From: Physcomitrium patens
Lineage: Eukaryota > Streptophyta > Bryopsida > Funariales > Funariaceae
Direction of reading: 5' to 3'
NCBI RefSeq assembly: GCF_000002425.4
Contig: NC_037260.1
Coordinates: 15,731,372 to 15,795,371, forward strand
DNA length: 64,000 nucleotides
Shown: in pieces, positions 29,701 to 41,567 of the stretch
How positions within the stretch are numbered: the stretch's first letter is position 1
Layout of the letters: every line of letters begins with the position of its first letter
Notes under the pieces: model-generated
The model's database searches: none
The model's input: only the letters and a program-made list of their open reading frames with translations
Told to the model about the DNA's origin: nothing
Made by a program: the position numbers and the translations under genes

Positions 29701-30925
29701 TTTGTGCTCCTATTGTGCCAATTGATGCTGACTTCCTGAATCAGGTACGTGCCGTGACCATTGAAGATTCAGTAGCCATTGATATTAAGCAGCATGCCAA
29801 TGACAATAAGTTCAAGGTGGAGAGAGATCTTTTATACTTTGAAGAGCGATTGTATATCCCAAAAGGACCAGCACGACTCCGAGTTCTTCAATCTCGCCAC
29901 GATTTTCCAACTGCATGACATTTTGGATTCAATAAGACATTGTAGCTTATTTCTCGAGATTTTTGGTGGCCCCAAATGTGGAAGGATGTGAAAGATTTTA
30001 TCTTCTCGTGCGACATCTGTTTAAGATCCAAGAATCCTCAACATCACTCTTATAGACTCCTACAGCCATTGTTGATTCCACGTCGACTATGGTCTTCAGT
30101 TTCCATGGACTTCATCACGGACCTGCCATCATCGAATTCATTTGACAGCATCTTTCTCGTGGTAGATCGGCTTACAAAAATGGCACACTTTGTCTCATGC
30201 AAGAAGACATCGTCTAGTGAAGTCACAGCAAGGCTCTTTCTCTATAATGTGTATCAATATCATGGACTACCAGATGATATCGTATCAGATCGAGGAACCC
30301 AATTCGTATCAAAGTTTTGGAGATCTCTCTTTGAGATACTGAAGGTGGATATCAAGCTTTCTTTGACTTTTCATCACTAAACTGATGGCCAAATGGAATG
30401 GGTGAACCAAGTCTTGGAACAATATTTACGATGCAGCATCAACTATCAGCAAGACGATTGGACCACATATCTGCCACTAGCCGAGTTTACATATAACAAT
30501 ACCCTCCATGCATCAACTCAATACACACCATTCTTTTCCAACTATAGGCATCATTCGAAGCTTGATTTATTGAGTGTGTCAATAAATAACAATCCAGCAG
30601 CTGAAGGATTTGCGAAACAACTATCAGAGCTTCAAAATATATTGAAGCTTCAATTACAATCCGCTCAAGAATCCTACAAGGCGTGTGTAGATAGATTTCA
30701 GAATCAAGCACCTACTTTCAAAATTGGAGATAAAGCATGGCTTCTTCGACGGAATATCAAGATCAAGCGACAATGTGATAAGTTGGACTATCGAAGATTC
30801 GGACCATTTATCATCCAGAAGCAAATCAATCCAGTGGCATACCATCTGGAATTACCGACTTCTATGAAGGTACATCCAGTCTTTCAGGTTTCTCTGTTGG
30901 AGCCTTATCGAGAGTCATCTTTTCG
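29701..30925 (+). pseudogene. W integrase
   Basis: Zinc domain SRHDFPTA...HFGFNKT and SCDICLRSK, core MDFITDLPSS, IVSDRGTQFVSKFW and DGQMEWVNQ (Glu kept, Thr/Arg around it changed). The tail has FKIGDKAWLLRRNIKIKRQCDKLDYRRFGPF and HPVFQVSLLEPY. Stops: TGA 29918 and TAG near 29944; TAA 30378 in HPQTDG. A frameshift lies around 29975. Confidence 0.87.
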
Positions 30926-31165
30926 TGGAAGAGTGTAATGTCCACCACCTAGTATTAAGATCGAGAACCATGAAGAATACGAGGTTGAAAAGGTGTTGGA
31001 TTCATGGCAAAGGTGGAGCAAGTTGGAGTATCTTGTTCATTGGTGCGGCTACGACATTAATGAGCGAACGTTGGAGCCAGCTGAAATCTTGCCAATGCGC
31101 TGCTAAAGGTATAGGAGTTTCATGAACAACATCCTCATAAACCTAAGCCGGTTTGACGATAGCTT
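30926..31165 (+). pseudogene. W chromodomain
   Basis: EEYEVEKVLDSWQRWSKLEYLVHWCGYDINERTLEPAEILPM. The fold is recognisable, but G of WRGYD is preceded by C and W of TWEP is L. The reading is one frame off the integrase end because of a small indel near 30930. Confidence 0.82.
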
Positions 31166-31293
31166 CCTTCTAAAGCTTGCTCATCCAAGAATATAAGAAA
31201 GGGAGAAAGTACCACCAAAATTCGCAGTTGATGTAGTTATTTTCTCTAAGATAAAGTAAAATTTTTTCAGTAGCCATAGTTTGGTCTTTTGAT

Positions 31294-31644
31294 ATGGATA
31301 GCCAAGAGATAGATACTATGTCAGTCAGATTATCTCAATCGACTAGCTCATCAAGGCAACCCCGAGATGAAGAACCGCCTACACCACGACGACGACGGAG
31401 GATACCGAGTAACCGATCACTGGTGATTGTATTCAAGTTCGAGCTTGCTTACGATTGTCAGCCAGAAGGCATATTTGCAAGGCAATTTCACAATGAGGAC
31501 ACGAAAGTTCATGCTTGGTCAAAAGTTGAAAGAGTGGACCACTATCATTGACTTCAAGGGCCGATGAATCACTTGCCTCGTGAACAACAGTTGGAGTTCA
31601 TAACAGATGTTATGGGACAAATTTTTATTTTCTTACATTGGTAG
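31294..31644 (+). pseudogene. Extra ORF after pol in W
   Basis: ATG 31294 to TAG 31642-31644, about 116 codons with one TGA at 31549. It begins MDSQEIDTMSVRLSQSTSSSRQPRDEE, has an Arg-rich patch (PRRRRR), and ends HYH-stop-LQGPMNHLPREQQLEF. This end matches HYRWLSGPINHL and REQRSEY of the B and D ORFs. The position between chromodomain and polypurine tract is also the same. No known domain seen. Confidence 0.65.
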
Positions 31645-31683
31645 TGATTAACAACAACATTGCTTCTCAGAGACCTCGAAGCT

Positions 31684-31697
31684 AAAAGAGGGGGTGA
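31684..31697 (+). other. Polypurine tract of W
   Basis: AAAAGAGGGGGTGA directly before the 3' LTR start TGTTAGGG, the expected primer for plus-strand DNA. Confidence 0.85.
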
Positions 31698-32095
31698 TGT
31701 TAGGGACATAGTCCTTAGAACCTTCTAGAGATAAGTTTCTAGAATCTTCTAGAAGTAAGTCTCTGGAACCTTCTAGAAGCTTTTTAGTTGGTAGAAGATG
31801 TTAGGGACATAATCCTTAGAACCTTCTAGAGACAAGTTTCTAGAAGCTTCTAGAAGCAAGTCTCTGGAATCTTCTAGAAGCTTCTTAGTTGATAGAAGTT
31901 ATTTGAGAAGCTTCCTAAATAGGAGTATATATTGGAATCGAGATTGAAGACTTCTTCAGTCTCGACAACACATCTCTTGGAGCTCTAGCTCACCTCTCTG
32001 GTGTTATTTTTGTATTCATCTGATTAATCTAGTTCCTGTCAGTTCTTCTTGAACTTCTTGTTAGATCTCGAACTTGTATTTCTATGTCCGTGACA
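31698..32095 (+). repeat. 3' LTR of W
   Basis: 398 bp, TGTTAGGGACATAG...GTCCGTGACA, the same length as the 5' LTR and with the same internal duplication (second copy from 31800). The two LTRs differ by scattered substitutions, mostly transitions. Confidence 0.92.
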
Positions 32096-33440
32096 CCCGG
32101 TTGTCTAATATTCTTCACAACGAGCCTGTCCCGGATGCTTTTCTCGACGCCATATTATTTGTAGTGGATGTGATTTCTCCCAAGTATAGTGAAATCATTC
32201 AGTTTCTGACCTTCCACACCTTTCCACCAACTTTCACCGAGAAGCTTAAGAAGCAACTCATTTTGAAGAGTGCCCTATATACAATGATTTACGATGCTTT
32301 GTATAAACAAGGCAAAGATGGTATTTTACACTGCTATATCTTTCCAAGTGAAGTACAGTCAATCCTCAAAGGTTTCCATTTGGATACTTGTGGTGGTTAT
32401 TTTGCGGGAGATAGTACTGCTTGCAAGGCTTTAATGGCCGGATATTGGTGGCCCACAATGTTTTCTGATGTATACCAATTTGTTCATCGTTGTTGTCCCT
32501 GTCAACAAATTGGTCAATCCATGGGCAATTCTACCATGCCATTAGTTCCAATCTTGGCACAAGTACCGTTCGAAAAATGGGATATTGATTTTGTCAGTTC
32601 CATCGCACCAGTGTCAAAACCTGGCAAAAAGTGATATATTTTAGTCGCCACGGACTATATAACAAAATGGGCAGAGGCTATTACTACCCGCCATGATAAT
32701 GCCAGTATGGTGGCTTCATTTCTATATGAGAATATTATAACTCGATTTGGTTGTCTAAAGGAATTGATTTGCGATCGCGGCACCTATTTCCTAGATGCTA
32801 CCATAGCTGCCTTGATGAACACATATGAGTGTAAGCATCAAAAAATCACTTCATATCATCCTCATGCTAATGGGCAAACGGAAAAGACCAACAAAATTTT
32901 GTTCAAGGTCTTAACTAAGACAATTTTGGGGGCGGGTACCAATTGGGAGACCAAACTCTTTGCGGCTTTATGGGCATATCATACTGCATATAAAGTAACT
33001 ACCAACTCTACTCCGTTTCAACTAGTTTATAATCAAGAGATAATTTTATCCATTGAATTGGAGGTTCAAAGTTTACGGATTATCTTGGATGAATGACTAA
33101 GTGACAAAGAGTTATTACATTCTCGATTGGTAAAATTGAAAGAATTGGATGAAATACCGGCTACAGCTCTTTTTCATATGGAAGCAACTCAAAAATGAAG
33201 GAAGAGTTATTATGATAATAAACTGCGTCTGAAGATTTTTATGCCTAATGATTTGGTATTACTATACGAAAGCCGGTTTAATCATTTTCCGAATAAATTT
33301 CAAGTTCGTTGGTATGGGCTGTATTAGGTGATTGAAGGTTTTTTCAATAGGTCTGTTCAATTGGAGGATTTCATGGGCCATTGCTTCAGTACCCGTATTA
33401 ACGGGAATCGATTACGGTTATAGAATACATAAAACTCAAG
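32096..33440 (+). pseudogene. Element Z integrase
   Basis: Begins RLSNILHNEPVPDAF right after W. Zinc domain: FHLDTCGGYFAG and CCPCQQIGQ. Core: WDIDFVSS, ILVATDYITKWAEA, LICDRGTYF, and HANGQTEKTNK; all three acidic residues are present. The SH3-like tail includes FMPNDLVLLYESRFNHFPNKFQVRWYGLY. TGA 32632, TGA near 33094 and TAG 33327 interrupt an otherwise nearly full integrase. Confidence 0.87.
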
Positions 33441-33759
33441 ATGGGTTTTTATTTTTTTAGAGGGATGACTTCGAATGGACATAAGGTAGACCTAAGTATG
33501 ATATAAGTGTATTAAGGTGTAGATAGGGCTAAAAAGATAGTTAGGAATTATTAATGTGTTAGATGGGATGGAGATAAAAAATAGATAGTATGGATAACAT
33601 GTTGTCATGATCACCGATAGTAGGAGAATAGGAGTGGGGCACCAGTTAGAGGTCATTCTGTGTTATCGTTCTTAATTGTTTTCTGAGATTGCTATTTCTT
33701 GTGTTTCTTACATTTTAAAGCATAGTAGTTCCAGTTAAGAGTTTGAGAGAGGGAGCATC
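33441..33759 (+). other. Untranslated stretch between Z pol and its 3' ORF
   Basis: No ORF. About 33590-33750 matches Z' (around 61190-61330 reversed), with a shared block AGAATAGGAGTGGGGCACCA. It could hold a splice acceptor or promoter for the downstream ORF, but I see no clear signal. Confidence 0.5.
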
Positions 33760-35482
33760 ATGGCAATTGAAAGTGCAAAGCGAGCTACAGTCAAAGAGCA
33801 TAGTGGCCGAAATGTGAGAGCTAGATGCGCATCAAAACCACCTTTTGTGATAATCATTACCAATATAGAGCTGATGAAGCTGGATATCTATTGGACGCCA
33901 AAAAGAATAAAAGACTTTTAAAATGTACAGTTGTTCCAGTTTTTATATAGTCAGATTGCTTACCATCAATTAATGTGTCATTAGGGGAGGAATATATTAC
34001 AAACCACAACCTTAAGAATGGATTGAGTGTAGTACAAGGACGAATTATCAGGATTGATGGAACAATCCTGGAAAAAGTGTTGTATCTTCTCATAGGAGAA
34101 ATTGCGGTAGGAGCTCATGACTTAAGCAACTTCAATCTAAGAAGATATTTCAAGAGAGGTATGTTGGCCTTTAAGAGGAGCCAAGGTTGGCAGACTGTTG
34201 AGGTAATTTCACCAGAACTCGTGGAATGGTTCCATTTTGTGGTGAGGCAGTTAGGATTGTACCGACACCCCACATATATGCCCAAATGGTTATTGTATAT
34301 AGCGATAGGGGCATTGGAAGAGATGGTGTTCAACTAGGCAGCGTATATAGCCACTCATATTTATGCGGAGATAGGAGCCAAGTAGAAATTGGAGAAATTC
34401 ACTTATTTGCTTTGTTTCAATTATGTGTATGCTGTAATCGTGCATACATTGCATCAAACAATGCCAGTATAGGACAGTCCTATATTAGTGCCACTGCCTC
34501 CACGGAAAGAACAAAATTCGTTGCTATAGAATGTCAATACAACGGATATAATACACAAAATTGGGGAGTCAAGTCATACAGTGGCACGAAGGGTCCTTCT
34601 AGTTATTGAATTAGAACTGGTTCCAATTCGTTTAGTGGTGGAGGAGGAGAATGAAATCCCTATTTCGATGGATATTAATCAATTGGTGTTTCCACAAGAT
34701 CGATTGCCCAAAAGAATACCTCTTAAGAATGCTTTATTGAAGTATATTTCACAAATATATTGTATGGTATGAACATTGGATGTAGACGATAGTAGCAAAC
34801 GAGATTTAGAGGATAGTAAGAAGGTGATATCAGAGCAAAACAAAAGAATTGAAGAGCAAAAATGGATGATAAATAAAATTGAGGAATCTAAGCTGGTATT
34901 GAAGCGGAAATGGATTCACTAATATGAGTCTTGAATTAAAGAAAAAGAACTTATCTTATGGATTGTAGAAGGACAACGGGACGAATTGATCCAGAATCGC
35001 AAGACATGAGATTTGGAATGGGAGAAACTCAAATGCCAGTTGGAGGCAAAAAGAGACAGGGCAGAGTTATTGATAAAAGAAAAAGAAGCATTGAGTGACC
35101 AATCCAGATGTAAAACGGAGAAGTTGAGGTCTGAAATCGAAGTTTTATAAGGTGAGGTGAAAAAAATGATGGAAGAATTAACAGTGAGAAGTAAGTCTCA
35201 AGTGTCAATTGAAGATGTTCCAGAATAGATGAGTCAGCAGCAGCATCAGTTGGAACTCCGTGATGCCCAGATCTTGAAATTAGAGGCTCAAGTCTATGAA
35301 TTGGGTGAGTATAATGAGGATCTATCAAAATAGCTGAGGAAGGAGCCGATAGATGGATTGGAGGAGGAGAAGAATTTGAATTTAGAACCAGAATCGGTGG
35401 AACCTACATTCGATAATGCAACAAATGATTAATTAGGTGGACCAGAGGAATTAGTAATTTTGAAGAATTTTGTTAAATAGTT
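33760..35482 (+). pseudogene. Extra 3' ORF of element Z (unknown, C-terminal coiled coil)
   Basis: ATG at 33760 opens about 50 codons. After a shift the main frame (33850-35482) continues with about ten stops, mostly TAG and TGA at Trp, Gln or Arg positions. The N-terminal half (AGYLLDAKKNKRLLKCTVVP, NLRRYFKRGMLAFKRSQGW, MPKWLLYIAIGALEEMVF) is well structured but unknown to me. The C-terminal half (34790-35300) is Lys/Glu-rich coiled coil (LEDSKKVISEQNKRIEEQKW), then MSQQQHQLELRDAQILKLEA. Z' keeps this end without stops. Position is that of env-like ORFs, but I see no signal peptide or membrane segment. Confidence 0.65.
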
Positions 35483-35540
35483 TTTAGATAGGAATCAATT
35501 GTGTATTTGCGAGGACGTTGCATAGATAGGAGTGGAGCTA

Positions 35541-36376
35541 TGTAGAATAGATATTAGTTCATTTTTATAAGATATTGATAAAATAAACTAATAGTCTATA
35601 GAATAGTCAAATTAAGGAGACGGATGATAGATTCAGTTATTAAAAGTGGTTATTATAGGATTAAGGTTAGAATCTAGAAATCAGTAGTAATTATATAGGA
35701 GTTGTAGAAGTTTGTCAAGGTACCAGACTGCGATAGTCATAAGCCGAGAATAAGCTTGGTGCTTCTTCTTTGTTTTTTTTTTATTTTTTTTTGTCGTTGA
35801 AGAGTAATAGATAGTTTCTGAATATTGAGAAGTGAGTCTAAGAAATAAATCAGAGATTGATTTAAGAGTTATTGATTATGTAATTGGAGTACTGAGTGAT
35901 TGAATTATATGAGAAGTTATTGGAAGATTGATTATGGATGGAAGATTATGATTATTTTTTATTGAGAATTATGTATGTGTATTTTGATAAAGGAAGTCTG
36001 TAATTACAAGAATTCTGTGAATTCAGATTGGTTGGAGTGAAGTCTGTTATTCTTGGTGTTGGATGGAATTTATTGAGTTTTGAGCGGTCTTTTGAAAGTG
36101 CAGGATTGCACATTGTGGTTATCAATTGTTAAAGGAGTATTGTTACTAGGAGGAAGTATTATAGTATTTCTTAGTATTTTAGTGGTTTGAAATACAGTTA
36201 ATTGTGTAACCCTAATAAGTGAAACTCATGTGCTTAGTATTTTAGTGGTTTGAAATATAGTTAATTGTATAATCCTAATAAGTGAAACTCATGTCCTTAG
36301 TCTTTCCCTGTGTTCGAATTCTCCTATACAAGTTTATTCTAAAAAGAATTATAGAATAAATAAAATGACAATCACA
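35541..36376 (+). repeat. 3' LTR of element Z
   Basis: 836 bp, TGTAGAATAG...AATGACAATCACA. Two near-identical ~55-bp blocks (around 36170-36230 and 36225-36290, TAGTATTTTAGTGGTTTGAAATA) form a tandem duplication near its end. The copy at 60515-60803 matches both ends. Confidence 0.78.
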
Positions 36377-37600
36377 ATTTCATAGATCCTTTGTGTTTAT
36401 ATGCTTGCCAAAAACATCCTCCTTCTCTTTTACAACCTTAATGCCATAAGTAATAGCCTCCCTTGATGCCATAGCCTATTGAAATAAATGCTCTTCCAAA
36501 ACCTTCTTCATCCCTCCTTTTCTAAAATTAGTTTTCAGAAATTCATCTGTATCTCGCAATTCAATTTTTCCATCTTTCCATAAAATTACTCTTTGTTATA
36601 GAATATTAGCAAAATCTCTATATTCTTTATAAGAATGCCCAATACTATCACATCAAATACATCTTTGTATATATCCTTGCTTTGATGCAAGTTTGATCTC
36701 AGATATTCTTCCTTTCTAGTCTAATTTTGTCAATTTGATTTGTAAGTCTTTCATTCCTTTCACCAACTCTTCAATTACATCTTTCTATGGTACAATTATA
36801 GACATAGGAATTGAAACAGTGGATATTGATATAACAGGTTTTGATAGTTGTTGATGAGATATTACAATTGATGGAGGTCTAGTTTCTTACCTTATCACCA
36901 CTTTATTTTTCTAGTATTTTCTTTTAGCAAGAATATCCACTGCTTTAGAAATCTTCTTTAAAACAGTGATAAGTCTATTATCTCCTATATTATCTTCCAA
37001 TAATAATTCCAACTCCCTTTGTAGTTCATTTTTTGCTGATTGAAGAAATAATTCTACCTTGTCATTTTTAAGTTTAAGTTTTTCTATCAGAGATAATTGA
37101 AGAAATTGTCTTTTAAACTCTTGAAGTAATTGTGTTGCAACCAATTCCTTATTGGATTTATTAATCCATTCTATGAATGATTTTTTTGTAATCCTTTCAA
37201 CATCTTCCAAAAAATACTCTTCTTTTAATTAAAAGATAAAATCCTCTCATTTTGTTCCATGAGTTTCAATAATTCTTTTTATATACTTTTGTAACTCTGA
37301 TACAATTGTAAGCTCAAATGTAAGCATCAATTCTTTTTCTAATATCTTATTGAGCTGTATCTGCTGCAAATAATATTTCAAATATTTGGAGATGTTTTTA
37401 CCATCAAATTGATCCAATAATCCAACCACAGATTGCAAAGCTTTAGTAGCCATTACTTCTTTACATTCCACTGCTTATTATTGTTGCTTAAACATAGCAA
37501 ATACTTGAAACATTTGAATTGTGGTAGAATCAAGCTACAATAGTGATACTCTAGTACAACTCCTACAACCATCTCGTTGTTCTCTAGCCATAATATAAAG
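36377..37600 (-). pseudogene. Element Y gag
   Basis: ATKALQSVVGLLDQFDGKNISKYLKYYLQQIQLN, then EDVERITKKSFIEWINKSNKELVATQLLQEFKRQF, EKLKLKNDKVELFLQSAKNELQRELELLLEDN, and farther down a knuckle reading CIWCDSIGHSYKEY. This is collinear with the X and E gags at about 50-60% by eye. The part corresponding to the N-terminus is heavily decayed, and stops separate the blocks. Confidence 0.82.
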
Positions 37601-37638
37601 CCAAAAATTACTCCTTAAAAACTCTCCATTCCAGATGT

Positions 37639-37656
37639 TTTACATCAGATTCACTA
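37639..37656 (-). other. Decayed primer binding site of Y
   Basis: On the minus strand TAGTGAATCTGATGTAAA, which aligns without gaps to TGGTGAACCCGACGTGAA of X with five changes, all transitions or nearly so. It lies 4 nt from the LTR end. Confidence 0.6.
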
Positions 37657-37660
37657 GGTT

Positions 37661-39283
37661 TGTCATATTGCGTGGTTTTCTATCTAAGAATATACTAGGT
37701 ATCTAATTGTAGAGAATTTAGTCTTAACTTATTGGCCAAGCTCTAATAAGTTATTTAACCTTAAAAGTAAAAGAAAAATAAATACTATAATATCAATAAG
37801 ATATTTTATTAGAAAATCCTTTTATATTTAAGAAGGTTTGTACATAAGACTTTCTAAAATATCTAGAAATTCTCTACCATTCTTGGCTATATCAAATCAT
37901 ATCTAATCATTTGTTAGTAGATTAGGTTTTCAATAACTTCAAAAGAAATCCACAATCTCTTCCCAAAAGGTCATCTTTATACAAAAATTCAACCATAGTT
38001 CTATATATCCATCTTCAACATATATATAAAGTCTTGACTCCCAAAATACTCCTTTACTTTGTATAAAATTCTCTAGTTATAATAAAATCCCTTCAAAATA
38101 TAATATTTTGGCAAAAGATTTCTTCTTTCCAAACTTTAGAAATTTATATCTCTTGATCCAACTATTCAGATTTTGCTGAATTCATGGATATTATAGAATT
38201 CACCTTTAAGCTTTATTATACAAAAATTCAACTATAAATTTGCTACTGATTATCTTGCATCTTAAAAATCCTATCAGGTATTCTAAAACCCTAATTCACA
38301 AGTACCTAAGTACTATTTCCATCATATCTCACAAATCCAAAATCCAAATGCTACAAAACTTATATACAAAATTTTATTACATAAAAATATACATTCATGG
38401 AAATTTTAAGCCAAAATCTTGACAAATTGCACAAGATAAAGGTCAAAACACAACCATTAGTAATTTGGGTTACTAACTATCATTAGATTTGCAAGCACCG
38501 ACTTCAACCTCTAATATCTCCTTCATTCAAACTTGAAATCTATTAATCAATATGTCAAAAGTATAGTCAAGAGAGTACTTTCTCCAATACTAGTTGCCGA
38601 TCCTTTGTTGCTTTTTGTAGGCATGCGTTATATCCAAAAGTATGATAATAGATACAAAATCAACATCCTAACTTTGAGCACCCATATCTCTTTTATATAA
38701 ACTTCAAATGATTCAAAATTTGCACAAAAACCATAGCCAAAAATCTACACTTACTGATCCTAGCCTCCAAAGCTCAAATTCCTTCAAAAAACTAACCCTA
38801 ATTTCTAATATGGTCTCATGCAACCTCCTCAAAGCCCATTGGTCATGCTTTTTGACTAATATGAATAGAGATTTTTATCATCCATCTCCATTCATTTATA
38901 TGGATGCTCTAAAATCTCTTTTTGCTATCAAAATCCTTTTCCAACTCTTTTCTTTACAAGATTTATTCAATATATGTCCTAAATACCAAATTAAAGAACC
39001 AAAATAAAACTTCAAGTGTCATGAATGTCTAATAAAGGTGATTCTAAATATTTAAAGTTACTACCAACCAAATCAATCTCAAAAGCCACTATCAAAAGAA
39101 AATAAAGTTATAAAAATTTTAACAATAATCTTTTTCAACAACCTCCTTTTAAAGTAGTAATTTAACCATATTCTATAACCAATTAAAATCCAATAATATG
39201 GCTCTCACCTTATTGCTAAGTAAATTGTATATTAAACACATAATCACATTATTTTCACATGATAGCCAAACCACAATACGACA
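37661..39283 (-). repeat. LTR of element Y
   Basis: 1623 bp, TGTCGTATTGTGGTTTGGCTATCATG...ATATGACA. It is similar along its length to the solo LTRs at 5434-6766 and 41568-43181. It has inserted into the integrase region of G. Confidence 0.82.
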
Positions 39284-39790
39284 ATGTAGTCATGCCTTAC
39301 CTTTTAGAATATATAAGCAATCTTTGAAATATAATAGATTATTCTTGAATTCAAACTTTGAAGTGTCATAGGATTTAGTAGAAATATTCTTGATATCATG
39401 AACAAGAAGATCATAGGACATGCTTGATTGAATTTGCTTGACAAAAGTTGAATCAACAATCAATGTTGATTTTATTACTTGAAGATGAAATTATTTGGAC
39501 TTTAAGAGAATCATTCTTTCTTGATCAAAAGATGCATCTTCTTCTTTTGGTGCAAGATTAGAACGTTGAAAAAGGACATTTGATAGACCTTATTGTTTTT
39601 TGAGTCAATAAGTGATCTTGAAATCTAGATAAAAAAAAAAATCCTCCAATGGGCTTGACAACAATTTAAAACACGTGCTAATATAAAGTACTTGAGTTTC
39701 TCATGATCCATATAAAAGTTATTTATTAAAAATGATGCACCCTAAAAAGTCAACTTGAATAATATGGAATACACACTTTTTCAACTTAGC
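39284..39790 (-). pseudogene. Element G RNase H end and integrase start
   Basis: The segment equivalent to SKFEFKNNLLYFEGRLYV of D is recognisable around 39330-39370, with the RNase H tail and YMDHEKLKYF-like block near 39690. About 540 bp relative to D (RNase H core) are deleted between here and the RT. Confidence 0.65.
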
Positions 39791-40310
39791 ATATAATTAT
39801 ACATTTCTAAGTTTTTGTAACATATAATGAACACGAAGTTTATATTCTTCTGTATTCTTAGAGTAGATTAGATTGTCATCTAAATAGTAAATAATAAAAC
39901 CATCTAGAAATTTACAAAAAATATCATTTATAAGATATTGAAAGAAGCCTGTGTATTTGTGAGTCCAAAAGGCATGATATTATATTCAAAATGTTCATAT
40001 TTACTTCAAAAAGCAATCTTCCATTCATCTCCTTTTTTGATATAAACTAAGTTGTATACTCCTCATATCTCTATTTTCGTATAGATCTTTGTTTGATTGA
40101 GTTGGTCAAGAAGTCTTTAAATCAAAGGCAAAGAATACCTATTTTTTATGGTAAACTTGTTGAGTCCTCGATAATCCAAACATATCCAGAGAGGTCTATA
40201 TTTTTTCTTCGCAAATAAGATAGGAGCCCCGACTTGAGATTTAGAATAGTGTAAAAAGTTTTTTTCCAAGTTTTCATCAATGTACTCCTTTAATGCAGCC
40301 AATTCATTTT
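39791..40310 (-). pseudogene. Element G reverse transcriptase
   Basis: [55 protein letters not shown], then YEDD-equivalent box YLDDNL (about 39877-39888) and SKNTEEYKLRVH. Many stops. The fingers and catalytic box are both there, so this is a decayed full RT rather than a shadow. Confidence 0.8.
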
Positions 40311-41028
40311 GCGATAAGCTATAAATTGGTCCAAATGGTAGTTGAGCTCTTTTTTGCAGATCAATTGAACAATCATAAGGTCAATGCTTTGAAAGAATAT
40401 GTACATCTTTTTTTTCAAAAATATCTTAAAATTCTTAATATTGACTAAAAATACTACTTGATAATTTTCTACATTAAAAATAGGAATAGCATATATAACA
40501 AAAGATGATATTTCTTTTACAACATGCATAAAAGCTCTTGTACCTCCTAGTAAAGGTTTAAATATACTAGACTTATGTACTTCTACTTCACTAACTCAAT
40601 TTTAGATTACACTACCAAAAAATTTAAGGTTACAAGAAATCTAATCTATTTGAAGATTATATTTTTTTTAGCTATGATAATCCTAAAATAATTAAAATAA
40701 AAAAATATCTTATTAAATTAAATACTACTACATTGTTATGATCTTTAATTGCTACATCTAAAGAAATAGTCTTATGGATAGCATTTCCAAAAGACAACAA
40801 ACGACTAACTATGACATCTACATGTATGAGTTTAGTTTTCTTGACTAAAGATATTTTTTGATTTTTGAAAAATTCTTTGCCTATAAAATAAGTTGAGGCT
40901 TTTGAATCTAATAAGGTAAAGACTTTGTGATTTTTAGGTCCAACATACACATTTATTGTAAAACAAGGTAAAGAGTCTAAAAAGAGAATAAGACCTTTAC
41001 TAGGTATTGTATATGATTTTAGTTGCAC
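40290..41028 (-). pseudogene. Element G protease and linker
   Basis: QLKSYTIPSKGLILF start as in D, then FTLLDSKASTYFIGKEFF (the D-S-G glycine is Lys), VDVIVSRLLSFGNAIHKT and LIILGLS. The linker HVVKEISSFVIYAIPI and HRPYDC-equivalent lead to RT in shifted frames. Confidence 0.8.
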
Positions 41029-41567
41029 GGTCCCTATTGTAGCTAGAAAAACTTGTTTTTCAACACATTATCTTTTTTAATAATTATGCTCCTCATTTTG
41101 TAATTGTATTGCTTTTTGGACAATATTTAGTAATGTGCTTAGCTTCTCTACAATAAAAACATAAATCTTCTTGGCAATGTTGAGCCTTTTTTTGCTCCGT
41201 GAGAGGTTTAAAATGTATCGTATCAATTTGCATTGGTTCTGGCCTTGACAAATATATTTTAGAAAACTTGGAAGCTGCTGCCGATACTTCACTTGTTCTT
41301 CTTTAGCTAAGTCTTTGTTCTACATGCCTTTCAAATAATTAATTATTATATGTAATGGCTTAAGCAATAAATTATTCTAGAAATTTTGCTTTTGGAATTG
41401 TTAATAATAAATCTATCACGCTATCATTTAATCCATAGAAAAATTGATTGATAAGTGCTTTATCATTCCAGCCTACGTCACAAGTATAGTTTTGAAATTC
41501 AGTAGCAAAAGTATTAGCTAATTGTGATCCTTATTATAAAGATAAGAATTTGGTCCTTATTACTCAT
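41029..41567 (-). pseudogene. Element G gag, C-terminal part
   Basis: The segment corresponding to D's MQIDAVRFKPLTEQEK and its CCHC knuckle is present (QCKLIRYILNLSRSKKRLN frame is a shifted reading of it). The knuckle cysteines are partly lost. The gag stop context ACAATAGGGACC is preserved at about 41029-41042. Confidence 0.65.

Larger units (their letters stand above)
25982..32095 (+). mobile_element. Full-length Ty3/Gypsy chromovirus W
   Basis: 6114 bp with two 398-bp LTRs, self-priming site, hairpin leader, gag, protease, RT, RNase H, integrase, chromodomain, extra ORF and polypurine tract. Flanks CTCGC and CCCGG are consistent with a mutated 5-bp target duplication in the LSR codons of Z. 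Z's reading resumes as RLSN right after it. Many stops make it non-autonomous now. Confidence 0.93.
23196..36376 (+). mobile_element. Ty3/Gypsy element Z, 5' truncated, split by W
   Basis: Gag C-terminal half, protease, partial RT/RNase H, [W], integrase, an extra 3' ORF and the 3' LTR. The integrase segment ILVATDYITKWAEA is typical of the non-chromodomain plant lineages (Athila/Tat side). Z' at 60804-64000 is a relative. Confidence 0.85.
36377..39283 (-). mobile_element. 5' part of an X/E-family element Y
   Basis: Minus strand: LTR 39283-37661, PBS remnant, gag to 36377, where the Z LTR abruptly begins. Z appears to have inserted into Y; the rest of Y is not seen. Confidence 0.78.

Noticed and set aside
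34226-34609. 127-codon ORF in the Z 3' region
   Set aside because: The neighbouring frame (33850-35482) keeps codons aligned through stops and leads to the coiled coil shared with Z', so this frame is a shadow.
35029-35328. Antisense ORFs over the coiled-coil region (also 60938-61264)
   Set aside because: They mirror a repetitive Lys/Glu coding sequence. The sense frame is the one conserved between Z and Z'.
38240-39007. Small ORFs inside the Y LTR (also 6586-6774)
   Set aside because: They lie in non-coding LTR, are not conserved between LTR copies and have no motif.
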